From positions 1-64,000 of the forward strand of contig NZ_FNNN01000009.1 of NCBI RefSeq assembly GCF_900106755.1: a DNA stretch of 64,000 nucleotides, given 5' to 3'. Position numbers and translations under genes: made by a program. Shown here piece by piece: positions 43,408 through 52,727 of this stretch; the first letter of the stretch is position 1; each line of letters begins with the position of its first letter. The DNA comes from Bacteroides faecis MAJ27. Its GTDB lineage: Bacteria > Bacteroidota > Bacteroidia > Bacteroidales > Bacteroidaceae. The notes beneath the pieces are model-generated. The model did no database searches, had not been told where the DNA came from, and was given only the letters and a program-made list of their open reading frames with translations.

Positions 43408-44571
43408 ATGAAAAAAATATCCAATATATTACTTGCTGTCACCTTCGCACTGCCACTATTCACAGCTTGCGAGACAGACAACGACAGCAACCCGATCCTG
43501 AATGAGCCCGATACATTTACGCTCAATACGCCTGCGTATGCAGCCAACAATGTATATGACCTGAAGAATGCTCAAAGTGTAGAACTTACTTGTTCTCAAC
43601 CGGACTACGGTTTTCCGGCAGCTACCACATACACGGTACAAGCCTCTTTTGAACAAGATTTCAAGGAAGCAACAGATGACAGTAAAGCCAACTATACTGT
43701 GTTGGAAAACACGTACCCGACAGCAAAAATGAATGTGGATGCTTCCGAGCTCAACAGCGCACTTCTCGACTTATGGACTGCCGTAAACGGAGAACAGGCA
43801 GCTCTCCCCACCGAACCGATAGCTGTGTACATCCGCTTGAAAGCCAACATCACAAGCAGTGGAAAAGGGATCTGTTTTTCCAACATAATTGAGTTGCCCA
43901 ACGTATTAATCTCCAAGAGCACCAGTTCATTGACACCGCCTAAGACCATGTTCATCGTAGGTTCTATGCTGGATGCCGACTGGAAAGTATGGAAACCGAT
44001 GGCAGGCGTCTACGGCATGGATGGTCAATTCTATGCCATGGTTTACTTCGATGCCAACTCCGAGTTCAAGTTCGGTACCAAAGAAAATGAATATATCGGT
44101 ATTAATGACAACCGCGTGACTGTTACTGACAAAGCCGGAGCCGGAGTAAGCGGTAATGATAACTTCATCGTAGAAAACGCCGGATGGTATCTCTTCTATA
44201 TCAAAGCGGCAGTCAAAGGTTCCGACTATGCGTTCACCATCACATTCTATCCGGCTGAAGTCTATTTGTTTGGTAATACAACCGGTGGCTCATGGGCATT
44301 TACCGACAGATGGAAGTTTGCGGTTCCCGCTACCAAAGACGGCAACTTCGTATCTCCTGCCATGACTGCGAGCGGAGAGGTCCGCATGTGCTTCAAGACA
44401 GACCTCGACTGGTGGAGAACAGAATTTACACTCCACGACGGTGAAATCTTCTATCGTGATTTCAATCTGATTGACAGTTGGACAGAAAAAGGAGAAGGTT
44501 ATTCCGTACAGGGTTCAGCCGGCAATGTAATGTACTTGAACTTTACGGCAGGCACAGGAGAAAAGAAGTAA
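43408..44571 (+). CDS. susE: Surface starch-binding lipoprotein SusE
   Basis: The 387-residue lipoprotein (FTAC, Cys21, then ETDND) has an N-terminal Ig-like domain and two C-terminal starch-binding CBM-like domains (from about residues 170 and 280). The Trp-rich binding segments include MLDADWKVWKP and TSDLDWWRTEF-like DLDWWRTEF. It shares the domain layout of SusF with one fewer binding domain. It follows susD after 34 nt. Confidence 0.97.
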   Translation: MKKISNILLAVTFALPLFTACETDNDSNPILNEPDTFTLNTPAYAANNVYDLKNAQSVELTCSQPDYGFPAATTYTVQASFEQDFKEATDDSKANYTVLENTYPTAKMNVDASELNSALLDLWTAVNGEQAALPTEPIAVYIRLKANITSSGKGICFSNIIELPNVLISKSTSSLTPPKTMFIVGSMLDADWKVWKPMAGVYGMDGQFYAMVYFDANSEFKFGTKENEYIGINDNRVTVTDKAGAGVSGNDNFIVENAGWYLFYIKAAVKGSDYAFTITFYPAEVYLFGNTTGGSWAFTDRWKFAVPATKDGNFVSPAMTASGEVRMCFKTDLDWWRTEFTLHDGEIFYRDFNLIDSWTEKGEGYSVQGSAGNVMYLNFTAGTGEKK

Positions 44572-44595
44572 TTAACTTTAAAAGAACGATTCATC

Positions 44596-46053
44596 ATGAA
44601 AAAACATTTAATATACACAGGGATGTTTCTGGCAGCAATCGGGTTTTCTGCCTGTAACGAAGATTTCAAGGACTGGGCTGATCCCCAGTCCAATCCCCAG
44701 GAAGAGTCGGCAGGACAGTTGACCGCAACTTTCGCAGCCGGCAAAGATGCCAGCATTGTAATGGATGCAACCACAGCAGATTCCGTAGAAATTGCGAAGT
44801 TAAGCTCAACCACGGCTGAAGAAGGCAGCAAAATCGCAGTGAACTCTCTGACACTGAACGAGAATCACACAATCCCATTTACCATGACAGAAGACAATGC
44901 CTTTAAAGTAGCATTGTCGCAACTGGACAGTGTGACACAAGAAGCTTACAAAAGTCGTGCAAGCGTGGAACGTGAATTGAAGATCGCGATTAACACCTCT
45001 GCCGTTACTCCTTCCGGCGAAGGTATTCAGCTGGTGGGAAATGAGGTGAGCATCACATTGAAGCCTGCCGCAACTCCGGCAGTTGATCCCGACGGATACT
45101 ATGTAGTCGGCGATTTCACAGGTTGGAATGGTACCGGTGCCCAATTAATGAAGAAGGATGCTCTCGATGAAAATCTGTATACACTGGAAACCGAAATAGA
45201 AAGTACTTCAAACTTCAAGATTTTCCCGGCTTCGGCTATTAACGGAAACGATATCGATTGGGACAAAGCTCTGGGAAGTAGTGTGGACGGTGACGACTCC
45301 GGCGATAATTTTGTCACCTGGACCAATACAGGAGCTATAAATACGGCACTGGATGGTAAAATCAAAATCTCCTTCGACGCCTACAACTATCGTTTTACGG
45401 TGAAAGACAATAGTGCGCCCACCGAACTTTATATGACAGGCAGTGCTTATAACTGGGGAAATCCTGCCGGTGATCCGAATGCATGGAAGGAGCTTGTTCC
45501 CGTCAACGGAACAAAGGGAGCTTTCTGGGGAATCTTCCATTTTGCTGCCAACGATCAGGTGAAGTTTGCACCGCAAGCCAATTGGGGTAATGACTTTGGT
45601 TTTATAGACGCCATCTCACAAGAATCCAAAGACCTTGCCGGTCTGTCGGACGAGGGAGGCAACTTAAAAGTCGGTGTAGCCGGCTGGTATCTGGTATATG
45701 TTTCTGTTATCGGCGATAACAAAGTGATAGAATTTGAAAAGCCGAATGTATACTTAATGGGCGACACCTCTTACGATGGTTGGAACGCACAATTGGTAGA
45801 ACAGGACTTATTTACCGTGCCCGGAACCGCTGATGGTGAATTCGTTTCTCCGGCTTTCCTGAAAGATGGTGCAGTGCGAATCTGCGTAAACCCGAAAGCT
45901 GTCTCTGCCGGCGACTGGTGGAAAACAGAGTTTATCATCTTCGACGGACAAATAGCTTATCGTGGCAACGGTGGTGACCAAGCCGCAGTACAAGGTAAAA
46001 CCGGACAAAAGGTTTATCTGAACTTCGGCAACGGAACAGGCCGTATCGAATAA
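44596..46053 (+). CDS. susF: Surface starch-binding lipoprotein SusF
   Basis: The 485-residue lipoprotein (FSAC, Cys20) has an N-terminal Ig-like domain followed by three CBM-like starch-binding domains with segments such as DFTGWNGTGAQLMKK, GSAYNWGNPAGDPNAWKEL and TSYDGWNAQLVEQD. The last domain resembles the last domain of SusE (GDWWKTEFIIFDGQIAYRG against DWWRTEFTLHDGEIFYRD). It follows susE after 24 nt; a hairpin lies downstream, before susG. Confidence 0.97.
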   Translation: MKKHLIYTGMFLAAIGFSACNEDFKDWADPQSNPQEESAGQLTATFAAGKDASIVMDATTADSVEIAKLSSTTAEEGSKIAVNSLTLNENHTIPFTMTEDNAFKVALSQLDSVTQEAYKSRASVERELKIAINTSAVTPSGEGIQLVGNEVSITLKPAATPAVDPDGYYVVGDFTGWNGTGAQLMKKDALDENLYTLETEIESTSNFKIFPASAINGNDIDWDKALGSSVDGDDSGDNFVTWTNTGAINTALDGKIKISFDAYNYRFTVKDNSAPTELYMTGSAYNWGNPAGDPNAWKELVPVNGTKGAFWGIFHFAANDQVKFAPQANWGNDFGFIDAISQESKDLAGLSDEGGNLKVGVAGWYLVYVSVIGDNKVIEFEKPNVYLMGDTSYDGWNAQLVEQDLFTVPGTADGEFVSPAFLKDGAVRICVNPKAVSAGDWWKTEFIIFDGQIAYRGNGGDQAAVQGKTGQKVYLNFGNGTGRIE

Positions 46054-46068
46054 TACCACAAGAAATCC

Positions 46069-46125
46069 GAAAAACAGGGAATGGCCGTCGCGAATACAAT
46101 AGAATCGGGACGGCCCTTGTTTTTC
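46069..46125 (+). terminator. Terminator-like hairpin between susF and susG
   Basis: GAAAAACA and GGCCGTC of the left arm (46069-46089) pair with GACGGCC and TGTTTTTC of the right arm (46109-46125) with an internal loop, and the structure ends in a T-run. It lies inside the operon in the 110-nt susF-susG gap, so it may reduce susG transcription rather than end the operon. Confidence 0.6.
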
Positions 46126-46163
46126 CAAGAGATTACAGTTATTGTTTTTAATACATCATCATT

Positions 46164-48242
46164 ATGAAGAAACATCTCCATTTTTTATCTCTCCTGTGGC
46201 TGTCGATGCTCCTGGCATTCATGACCGCTTGCAGCGATGACAAGAATATCACCGAACCTACTCCAGATCCCGAACCGCCCGTCGAAGGACAATGGACGGC
46301 ACTCGCTGCCTCTCCCGACACATGGGACGAAACCAAGCGTGCAGACATCTCCTACCAACTACTGGTCTACTCCTTTGCCGACAGTGACGGAGACGGGTAT
46401 GGAGATCTGAACGGCATTACCCAAAAACTGGACTACATCAACCAGCTGGGCGTGAAAGCTATCTGGCTCTCCCCCATCCACCCCTGCATGTCTTACCACG
46501 GATATGATGTGACAGACTACACGAAAGTGAATCCGAAACTCGGCACAGAAAGTGATTTCGACCGCTTGGTTACGGAAGCGCATAACCGGGGGATCAAGAT
46601 TTATCTGGACTACGTAATGAACCACACCGCTACAGATCACCCGTGGTTTACCGAAGCCTGTTCATCATCTGAAAGTCCGTATCGCAATTATTATTCTTTT
46701 TCCGAAGATCCGAAAACCGATATTGCGGCAGGCAAAATAGATATGATTACTCAGGAAGGGACAGCCGGATACAATGCCGCGGAATGGTTTCAGGTTTCCG
46801 ACGAGACCAGTGCAGTGAAAGGACTACTGAAATTTACACTGGACTGGAGCAATGCATCTTCTCCCACCCTTATCGTCACTACAGGAGCCAAAACAGACGA
46901 AGACAATCCGGACACAGGCACCACCAATGCCAAGTACTTATACTACGGCGACGGTATCTGCAAAAAGTTTTATGACAAAGGAAACAACCTCTATGAGCTC
47001 ACTGTTGATTTTGAATCTACCTGGGGGCTTCTGATCCGTACCAGCAATGATTCCTCCTGGCCAGCAGGGACAAAATACGGTGCATCTTCCTCATCCGAGA
47101 AAGTCACCCTGAACAAAGAGTTCAAACTGACCAACGCCGGTACTCCTGCCAACATCATGTTCGACAGCCAGCAAATCACCTACTTCCACTCCCATTTCTG
47201 TACCGATTGGTTTGCCGACCTGAACTATGGTCCGGTAGATCAAGCCGGTGAGTCACCGGCCTATCAAGCGATAGCAGATGCGGCAAAGGGATGGATTGCC
47301 CGCGGTGTGGACGGTCTCCGACTTGATGCCGTGAAACACATTTACCACAGTGAAACCAGTGAAGAAAATCCCCGCTTCCTGAAAATGTTCTACGAAGACA
47401 TGAACACCTGCTACAAACAGCAAGGACATACGGATGACTTCTATATGGTAGGTGAAGTTCTGTCGGAATATGATAAAGTAGCTCCTTATTATAAAGGTCT
47501 GCCCGCTTTATTTGAATTTTCTTTCTGGTATCGGCTGGAATGGGGGATCAACAATAGTACCGGATGTTATTTTGCGAAAGATATCCTTTCTTACCAACAG
47601 AAATACGCCGGCTATCGCAGCGACTACATCGAAGCTACCAAACTGAGTAACCACGACGAAGACCGTACATCATCCAAGCTCGGCAAGTCCGCCGACAAAT
47701 GTAGACTGGCAGCCTCCGTCCTGCTCACTTCAGCCGGACATCCATACATCTACTATGGTGAAGAACTGGGTCTTTACGGAACAAAGGATAATGGAGACGA
47801 ATACGTACGCAGCCCAATGTTGTGGGGAGATAGTTACACGACCAGCTATACCGACAAGACGGATGCCACCGTATCGAAAAACGTGAAAACGGTAGCCGAT
47901 CAACAAACGGACGCCCACTCACTTCTGAATATATACCTCACCCTCACTCGGTTACGCAACACTTATCCGGCACTGGCAGAGGGAAGTATGACCAAGCATC
48001 CTGTCTACAACGAATCGCAGGAAAAAGATTATAAGCCGATTGCCGCCTGGTATATGACAAAGGATCAGGAGAAATTGCTTGTCATCCACAACTTCAGCGG
48101 AACGGCAATGCAACTTCCACTAACAGACAAGATTGAAAAAGTATTGTTTGTAAATGGCGAAGCGCAGCAAAATACGGACAATGACAATTATACCTTAAAA
48201 CTGGGAGGATATGCCTCTGTAGTATTCAGGCTGAGCAACTAA
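46164..48242 (+). CDS. susG: Surface alpha-amylase SusG (GH13 with CBM58)
   Basis: The 692-residue lipoprotein (TAC, Cys23, then SDDKN) is the surface amylase that makes maltooligosaccharides for SusCD. Catalytic residues fall at the published Asp388 (GVDGLRLDAV), Glu431 (MVGEVL) and Asp498 (LSNHDED). CBM58 is inserted in the B domain at about residues 216-335. It is the last gene of the operon and is followed by a strong terminator hairpin. Confidence 0.98.
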   Translation: MKKHLHFLSLLWLSMLLAFMTACSDDKNITEPTPDPEPPVEGQWTALAASPDTWDETKRADISYQLLVYSFADSDGDGYGDLNGITQKLDYINQLGVKAIWLSPIHPCMSYHGYDVTDYTKVNPKLGTESDFDRLVTEAHNRGIKIYLDYVMNHTATDHPWFTEACSSSESPYRNYYSFSEDPKTDIAAGKIDMITQEGTAGYNAAEWFQVSDETSAVKGLLKFTLDWSNASSPTLIVTTGAKTDEDNPDTGTTNAKYLYYGDGICKKFYDKGNNLYELTVDFESTWGLLIRTSNDSSWPAGTKYGASSSSEKVTLNKEFKLTNAGTPANIMFDSQQITYFHSHFCTDWFADLNYGPVDQAGESPAYQAIADAAKGWIARGVDGLRLDAVKHIYHSETSEENPRFLKMFYEDMNTCYKQQGHTDDFYMVGEVLSEYDKVAPYYKGLPALFEFSFWYRLEWGINNSTGCYFAKDILSYQQKYAGYRSDYIEATKLSNHDEDRTSSKLGKSADKCRLAASVLLTSAGHPYIYYGEELGLYGTKDNGDEYVRSPMLWGDSYTTSYTDKTDATVSKNVKTVADQQTDAHSLLNIYLTLTRLRNTYPALAEGSMTKHPVYNESQEKDYKPIAAWYMTKDQEKLLVIHNFSGTAMQLPLTDKIEKVLFVNGEAQQNTDNDNYTLKLGGYASVVFRLSN

Positions 48243-48248
48243 ATACAT

Positions 48249-48309
48249 TAAGACCACGTCTTCACATTCTTCCATGTTATGTGTGAGAATGTATGAAGAC
48301 GTGGTCTTA
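48249..48309. terminator. Bidirectional terminator between susG and lpxH
   Basis: TAAGACCACGTCTTCA (48249-48264) pairs perfectly with 48294-48309, extended by ACATTCT/AGAATGT with one bulged base, giving a stem of about 22 bp. It lies between the convergent susG and lpxH genes. Confidence 0.75.
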
Positions 48310-48349
48310 TATTATATGAATGGAATATCAACGTTTTGATCAATAAGAA

Positions 48350-49114
48350 TCAAAACTGTGTCTCTCCTTCTATATACTCTTCAAGGAAAAGATTTACACC
48401 GTCGAATACAGCATATGAAAAATAGTTGATCCAATCGCCCAGAATCAGCACACGGGAAGTAGCGCTCAGCATTAAATCCAGTTCGATGTGACGATGTCCA
48501 TAGATAAAGAAGTTGATATTGGGATGGCTTCGCAGATACTCCTTCGTATAAAGCACCAGGTGTTCCTTATTCTCTCCCATATAGTCCGGTTCTTTTCCGT
48601 CTACCCGTTTTTCACGGCTATGTTTCGCCCATGTCAACCCTAACTCTACACTCCAACGGGGGTGGATGGCAGAGAACAAAGTCTGTAATGTCTTGCTATG
48701 AAACATCCAACGCAGCAACTTGAACTTCTTATCCGGATCGCCCAGACCATCACCATGGGCCAGATAAAATTCTTTTCCGTAAATTTCCGTAGTCAACGGT
48801 TCGCGGTGAATAATCACTCCACATTCCTTAGCCAGATAATCCCCACACCAAATGTCATGGTTACCGGTAAAGAAATGCACTTCCACACCCATATCTGTCA
48901 GTTCGGAAAGCTTTCCCAGAAAACGGGTGTAGCCTTTAGGAACAACCAACTGAAATTCGTACCAGAAGTCGAACATATCTCCCAACAGGTAAACAGCAGA
49001 AGCTTTATGCTTGATACTGTCGAGGAAGTTCACCAAGCGTCGTTCCTGTGTACGTCCATGTTCTATGGCACGTGAACCAAGATGCGCATCGGAAAGGAAA
49101 TAAACGTTCTTCAT
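48350..49114 (-). CDS. lpxH: UDP-2,3-diacylglucosamine diphosphatase
   Basis: The 254-residue metallophosphoesterase has MKNVYFLSDAHLGS (Asp9, His11), YLLGDMFDFWYE, FTGNHDIW, HGDGLGDPD and FIYGHRHIE, the LpxH set of motifs. It makes lipid X in lipid A synthesis at the inner membrane. It follows the MIP18-like gene after 57 nt on the same strand. Confidence 0.93.
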   Translation of the reverse strand: MKNVYFLSDAHLGSRAIEHGRTQERRLVNFLDSIKHKASAVYLLGDMFDFWYEFQLVVPKGYTRFLGKLSELTDMGVEVHFFTGNHDIWCGDYLAKECGVIIHREPLTTEIYGKEFYLAHGDGLGDPDKKFKLLRWMFHSKTLQTLFSAIHPRWSVELGLTWAKHSREKRVDGKEPDYMGENKEHLVLYTKEYLRSHPNINFFIYGHRHIELDLMLSATSRVLILGDWINYFSYAVFDGVNLFLEEYIEGETQF

Positions 49115-49171
49115 GAGTTTTGAGTTTAGAGTTATAAGTAATGAGTTTTGCCACTATTCATTATCAAAGCA

Positions 49172-49483
49172 TTACAGGAAACCCAGTTCCAGTTTTGCTT
49201 CTTCGCTCATCATATCTTTATCCCATTCCGGTTCGAATACCAGATTGATAGTGGCTGTAGTCACCCCTTCTACCGATTCCACCTTTTGGCGGATATCTTC
49301 CATAATAAAATCGGCTGCCGGACAATTGGGAGCTGTCAACGTCATATCGAGTACTACATCTCCGTCATCAGAGACGTCTATTTTATAAATCAGTCCAAGA
49401 TCGTATACATTCACCGGGATCTCAGGATCGTACACCGTCTTTAGCATGGCTACGATCTTTTCTTCTATTTTAAATTTTTCCAT
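49172..49483 (-). CDS. MIP18/DUF59 family Fe-S assembly protein
   Basis: The 103-residue product matches DUF59: KTVYDPEIPVNVYDLGLIYKI and MTLTAPNCPAADFI with Cys54, then VTTATINLVFEPEWDKDMMSE. Members (SufT/PaaD-like) help in Fe-S cluster maturation. It is between radC and lpxH; a leftward TATCTTTG (49516-49509) lies upstream. Confidence 0.9.
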   Translation of the reverse strand: MEKFKIEEKIVAMLKTVYDPEIPVNVYDLGLIYKIDVSDDGDVVLDMTLTAPNCPAADFIMEDIRQKVESVEGVTTATINLVFEPEWDKDMMSEEAKLELGFL

Positions 49484-49508
49484 AGGGCTTCCTTATTAAT
49501 ATATATTG

Positions 49509-49516
49509 CAAAGATA
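49509..49516 (-). promoter_or_regulatory. Putative promoter -7 element of the MIP18-lpxH pair
   Basis: Read leftward, TATCTTTG matches TAnnTTTG, 25 nt upstream of the ATG at 49483. Confidence 0.5.
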
Positions 49517-49529
49517 AGAATAAATTTAT

Positions 49530-50225
49530 TCAGAGCAGTCCTTCGTCGGCAAAACTGTAAAACTTATCCTCACAAACAATAACGTGGTCTATCAGGTGAA
49601 TGTTCATTGTGTCGGCTGCCTGACGAATGTGTTCCGTCAACGTCCGGTCCGGTTGACTGGGCTGGATATTTCCGGAAGGATGGTTATGTACTACGGCTAT
49701 TTGCGTAGCCCTTTGCAGCAGTGCTTCCCGAAGAATTGTACGTACGTCAGTATAAGTTCCGTCTATTCCACCGGTACTGATACGTACCTTATCGATCAGT
49801 CTTGTTGCCTGATTCAATAATAAAACCCAGAACTCTTCCTGTTCGAGGTCGCACATCACAGGTTGGAAAATGTCATAGATATCTTTTGAGCAAGAGATGC
49901 GAAGGCGTTCTTTGGTATTTTGCAGCTTCCGCCGTTTGCCGAGTTCCAAGGCAGCCATTACGGTGATACTCTTCGCCGGTCCCATTCCTTTGAAACGGGA
50001 ATAGTCGCAGACTTCCCACTTTGCCAGAGAATTCAGATTGTTATCACAAGAGAGAAGCAGGCGCCTCATCAGTTCGACAGCACTTTCTTCCGTATTTCCG
50101 GAGCCTATTAATATTGCGAGTAGTTCGGCATCACTTAATGCGGCTGCTCCTTTCTCCATCATTTTCTCCCGGGGACGGTCTTCTATTGCCCACTGGTTAA
50201 TGGATAATTTGTGTTTGTTTTCCAT
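49530..50225 (-). CDS. radC: RadC family JAMM-domain protein
   Basis: The 231-residue product has an N-terminal helix-hairpin-helix part (about 55-90, FKGMGPAKS) and a C-terminal JAMM domain with HNHPSGNIQPSQPD (His180, His182, Asp193). RadC was once linked to repair, but its real function is uncertain. It has a leftward TACCTTTG -7 element at 50252-50245. Confidence 0.9.
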   Translation of the reverse strand: MENKHKLSINQWAIEDRPREKMMEKGAAALSDAELLAILIGSGNTEESAVELMRRLLLSCDNNLNSLAKWEVCDYSRFKGMGPAKSITVMAALELGKRRKLQNTKERLRISCSKDIYDIFQPVMCDLEQEEFWVLLLNQATRLIDKVRISTGGIDGTYTDVRTILREALLQRATQIAVVHNHPSGNIQPSQPDRTLTEHIRQAADTMNIHLIDHVIVCEDKFYSFADEGLL

Positions 50226-50244
50226 TATCTGTATATTGAGGATA

Positions 50245-50252
50245 CAAAGGTA
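50245..50252 (-). promoter_or_regulatory. Putative radC promoter -7 element
   Basis: Read leftward, TACCTTTG matches TAnnTTTG, 19 nt upstream of the radC ATG. Confidence 0.5.
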
Positions 50253-50368
50253 GCCTTATTTAATTAAACGGCACAGGCTATCGGAACAGGAATTTGTGCA
50301 CTCGAATTCTTTTTTATGTACTAATGCCCTTTATCTGACACCCGGCTGTCGTGCTACTCTCCTCAACC

Positions 50369-51358
50369 CTACTTATAAAAGTTACTTCGGAAAGCCTCGA
50401 ACTCGTCTTTTCCCCTTACACAACGTTGCCACCACGCACGCCAGAATCCTGTTCCATAGCCGATCAGCTGTATAAAAGCAGCCGATATAGAACAAACACC
50501 AATATGCAGACTCTTATTCTGAATGGTAGAGTCCAGACAGACCAGCAGCCCATAAAGGATAATCGGGGTAAAGCTAAAGAGACAGAACGGAGTTCCCAGC
50601 AATAACAACACTACCCCCAAAGTAAACACCGCAGGAAGCAGATGCACCAATTTCAAAGAATCGGGATATTTTTTATAAAGGTTAATGCGGGCAATACCGG
50701 AGTTATGGACTTGCTTAAAGAACTTCTTCATGTCAGTCCGACGCTTGTGATATACCCATGCGTCAGGGAAAAGACGGCAAGTATAACCACCTTTAAATAT
50801 ACGGATACTGAAATCAATGTCTTCCCCGAAACGCATTTTGGAGAATCCTCCCAAAGCTTCATACACTTCGCGACGGACTCCCATATTGAAGCTACGCGGA
50901 TAAAATTTATCCATCTTCTTCTTTCCACCACGAATACCGCCCGTTGTAAAGAAGGAAGTCATTGAATAATTGATGGCTTTCTGAATATCCGTGAAAGAGT
51001 CGTGTGCACGGTCAGGGCCGCCAAACGCATCAGCAGGAGAAGCCAACAACTCTTTCTCTATGGCATCAAAATATCCTTCGGGCAAAATGACATCAGAGTC
51101 CAGTATAATGAGATATTCGCCTTTACTTCGCTCTGCTCCGTAGTTACGAGTCTGCCCCGGTCCGGAATTTGCTTTAGAGAAGTATTGAATGTCCAATCGA
51201 TCTGTATATCGGTCTACGACTTCCTTACAAGGGATAGAAGAACCATCTTCCACTACCACAACCTCAAAATCTTTAAAGTGCTGTGACGCGAGACTTTGCA
51301 GTAATTCATCCACCTCATCGGGACGATTGTAAACGGGGATTATGACGGAATAGCGCAT
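50369..51358 (-). CDS. Family 2 glycosyltransferase, membrane-associated
   Basis: The 329-residue product has the GT-A fold: YSVIIPVYNRPDEVDELLQS, VVVVEDGSS and the DXD-type LDSDVILPEG (Asp87, Asp89), with GEDIDFSIRIFKGG near residue 180. Two hydrophobic segments near residues 240-310 suggest membrane association. The donor and acceptor are unknown. No other polysaccharide genes adjoin it. Confidence 0.85.
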   Translation of the reverse strand: MRYSVIIPVYNRPDEVDELLQSLASQHFKDFEVVVVEDGSSIPCKEVVDRYTDRLDIQYFSKANSGPGQTRNYGAERSKGEYLIILDSDVILPEGYFDAIEKELLASPADAFGGPDRAHDSFTDIQKAINYSMTSFFTTGGIRGGKKKMDKFYPRSFNMGVRREVYEALGGFSKMRFGEDIDFSIRIFKGGYTCRLFPDAWVYHKRRTDMKKFFKQVHNSGIARINLYKKYPDSLKLVHLLPAVFTLGVVLLLLGTPFCLFSFTPIILYGLLVCLDSTIQNKSLHIGVCSISAAFIQLIGYGTGFWRAWWQRCVRGKDEFEAFRSNFYK

Positions 51359-51445
51359 ATAATAATCTGTCTAAAAATATTTTGTACGCAAAGTAAGGTA
51401 AAAAAAACGAGACTTATAAAAGAGTCAACAGTAATTTTGCCAATC

Positions 51446-51480
51446 AAAAAAGGCGGCCCTGTGATGGGAACCGCCTTTTT
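51446..51480 (-). terminator. Terminator of pta-ackA
   Basis: Read leftward, AAAAAGGCGG pairs with CCGCCTTTTT, with an inner CCC/GGG pairing and a T-run. It lies 20 nt beyond the ackA stop. Confidence 0.8.
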
Positions 51481-51499
51481 CATATCAGTAAGTTAATGA

Positions 51500-52699
51500 T
51501 TACTTTTTCAGAATATCCATTGTATCCGATGCAATCAACAGTTCTTCGTCTGTCGGAATCACAACTACCTTCACTTTAGAGTCTGCAGTAGAAATGACAG
51601 CTTCTTCACCACGAACTTTTGCATTAACAGCGCTATCCAGTTTAATGCCCATGAATTCCATATCCTTACAAACGGCCTCACGACACTCAAACTGATTTTC
51701 ACCCACACCACCTGTAAACAATATGATATCTACGCCGCCTAATGCCGCAGCATAAGCACCGATATATTTCTTAATACGGTAGTAATACATCTTTTCAGCC
51801 AAAATAGCTCTTTCGTTTCCGTTAGCACAAGCAGCCAACAGTTCGCGCATATCGCTTGATACACCTGAAATACCCAGTACACCGCTCTTCTTGTTCAGCA
51901 AGTTAGAAACCCCTGTTGTATTCAAGCCTTCTTTTTCCATGATGAATGTCACTGCACCTGCATCAATATCACCGCTGCGAGTACCCATCATCAAACCTTC
52001 CAACGGAGTCAGTCCCATTGTCGTATCCATACATTTACCATCTTTGACAGCAGCAATAGAACCACCGTTGCCAATATGACAAGTGATGATTTTCTGTCCT
52101 ACCGGATTAACGCCCAGAAATTCGCATACACGCTTTGATACATAACGGTGAGAAGTTCCGTGGAAGCCATAACGGCGTACACCATATTTCTCATACATTT
52201 CATAAGGAATAGCATACATGTAAGCATAATCCGGCATAGTCTGATGGAAAGCTGTATCAAATACGCCTATCTGAGGAATGTTGGGAAGAATAGCAGAAAC
52301 GGCATTCACACCTTTCAGATTAGCAGGATTGTGAAGCGGAGCCAGATCATTGCAAGCAGTAAAAGCTTCCAGCACCTCTTTGTTCAGCAATACAGATTCA
52401 CTGAAACGTTCACCTCCATGTACCATACGGTGACCGACAGCATTGATTTCATCTAATGACTTAATAGCCCCGTATTCCGGATTTATCAATGTATTCAAAA
52501 TAAATTCAACGCCAATAGTATGTTCCGGAATATCTTTTTCAAGAACTTTCTTTTCGCCATTCGGCAAAGTTAATTTAAGGAAAGAACCTTTCAGACCGAT
52601 TTTTTCGATACCACCTTGAGCTATTACTTCTTTAGTGGTCATATCGAATAATTTATATTTGATAGATGAACTACCACAGTTCAATACTAGAATTTTCAT
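51500..52699 (-). CDS. ackA: Acetate kinase
   Basis: The 399-residue enzyme converts acetyl phosphate and ADP to acetate and ATP. MKILVLNCGSSSIKYKL, VGHRMVHGGERF, YGFHGTSHRYVS, ITCHIGNGGSI and FTGGVGEN are the acetate kinase motifs. It follows pta after 28 nt and has a terminator. Together the two make the acetate overflow pathway. Confidence 0.97.
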   Translation of the reverse strand: MKILVLNCGSSSIKYKLFDMTTKEVIAQGGIEKIGLKGSFLKLTLPNGEKKVLEKDIPEHTIGVEFILNTLINPEYGAIKSLDEINAVGHRMVHGGERFSESVLLNKEVLEAFTACNDLAPLHNPANLKGVNAVSAILPNIPQIGVFDTAFHQTMPDYAYMYAIPYEMYEKYGVRRYGFHGTSHRYVSKRVCEFLGVNPVGQKIITCHIGNGGSIAAVKDGKCMDTTMGLTPLEGLMMGTRSGDIDAGAVTFIMEKEGLNTTGVSNLLNKKSGVLGISGVSSDMRELLAACANGNERAILAEKMYYYRIKKYIGAYAAALGGVDIILFTGGVGENQFECREAVCKDMEFMGIKLDSAVNAKVRGEEAVISTADSKVKVVVIPTDEELLIASDTMDILKK

Positions 52700-52727
52700 A
52701 TTGTCTTTACTACTTGATACTTAATAC

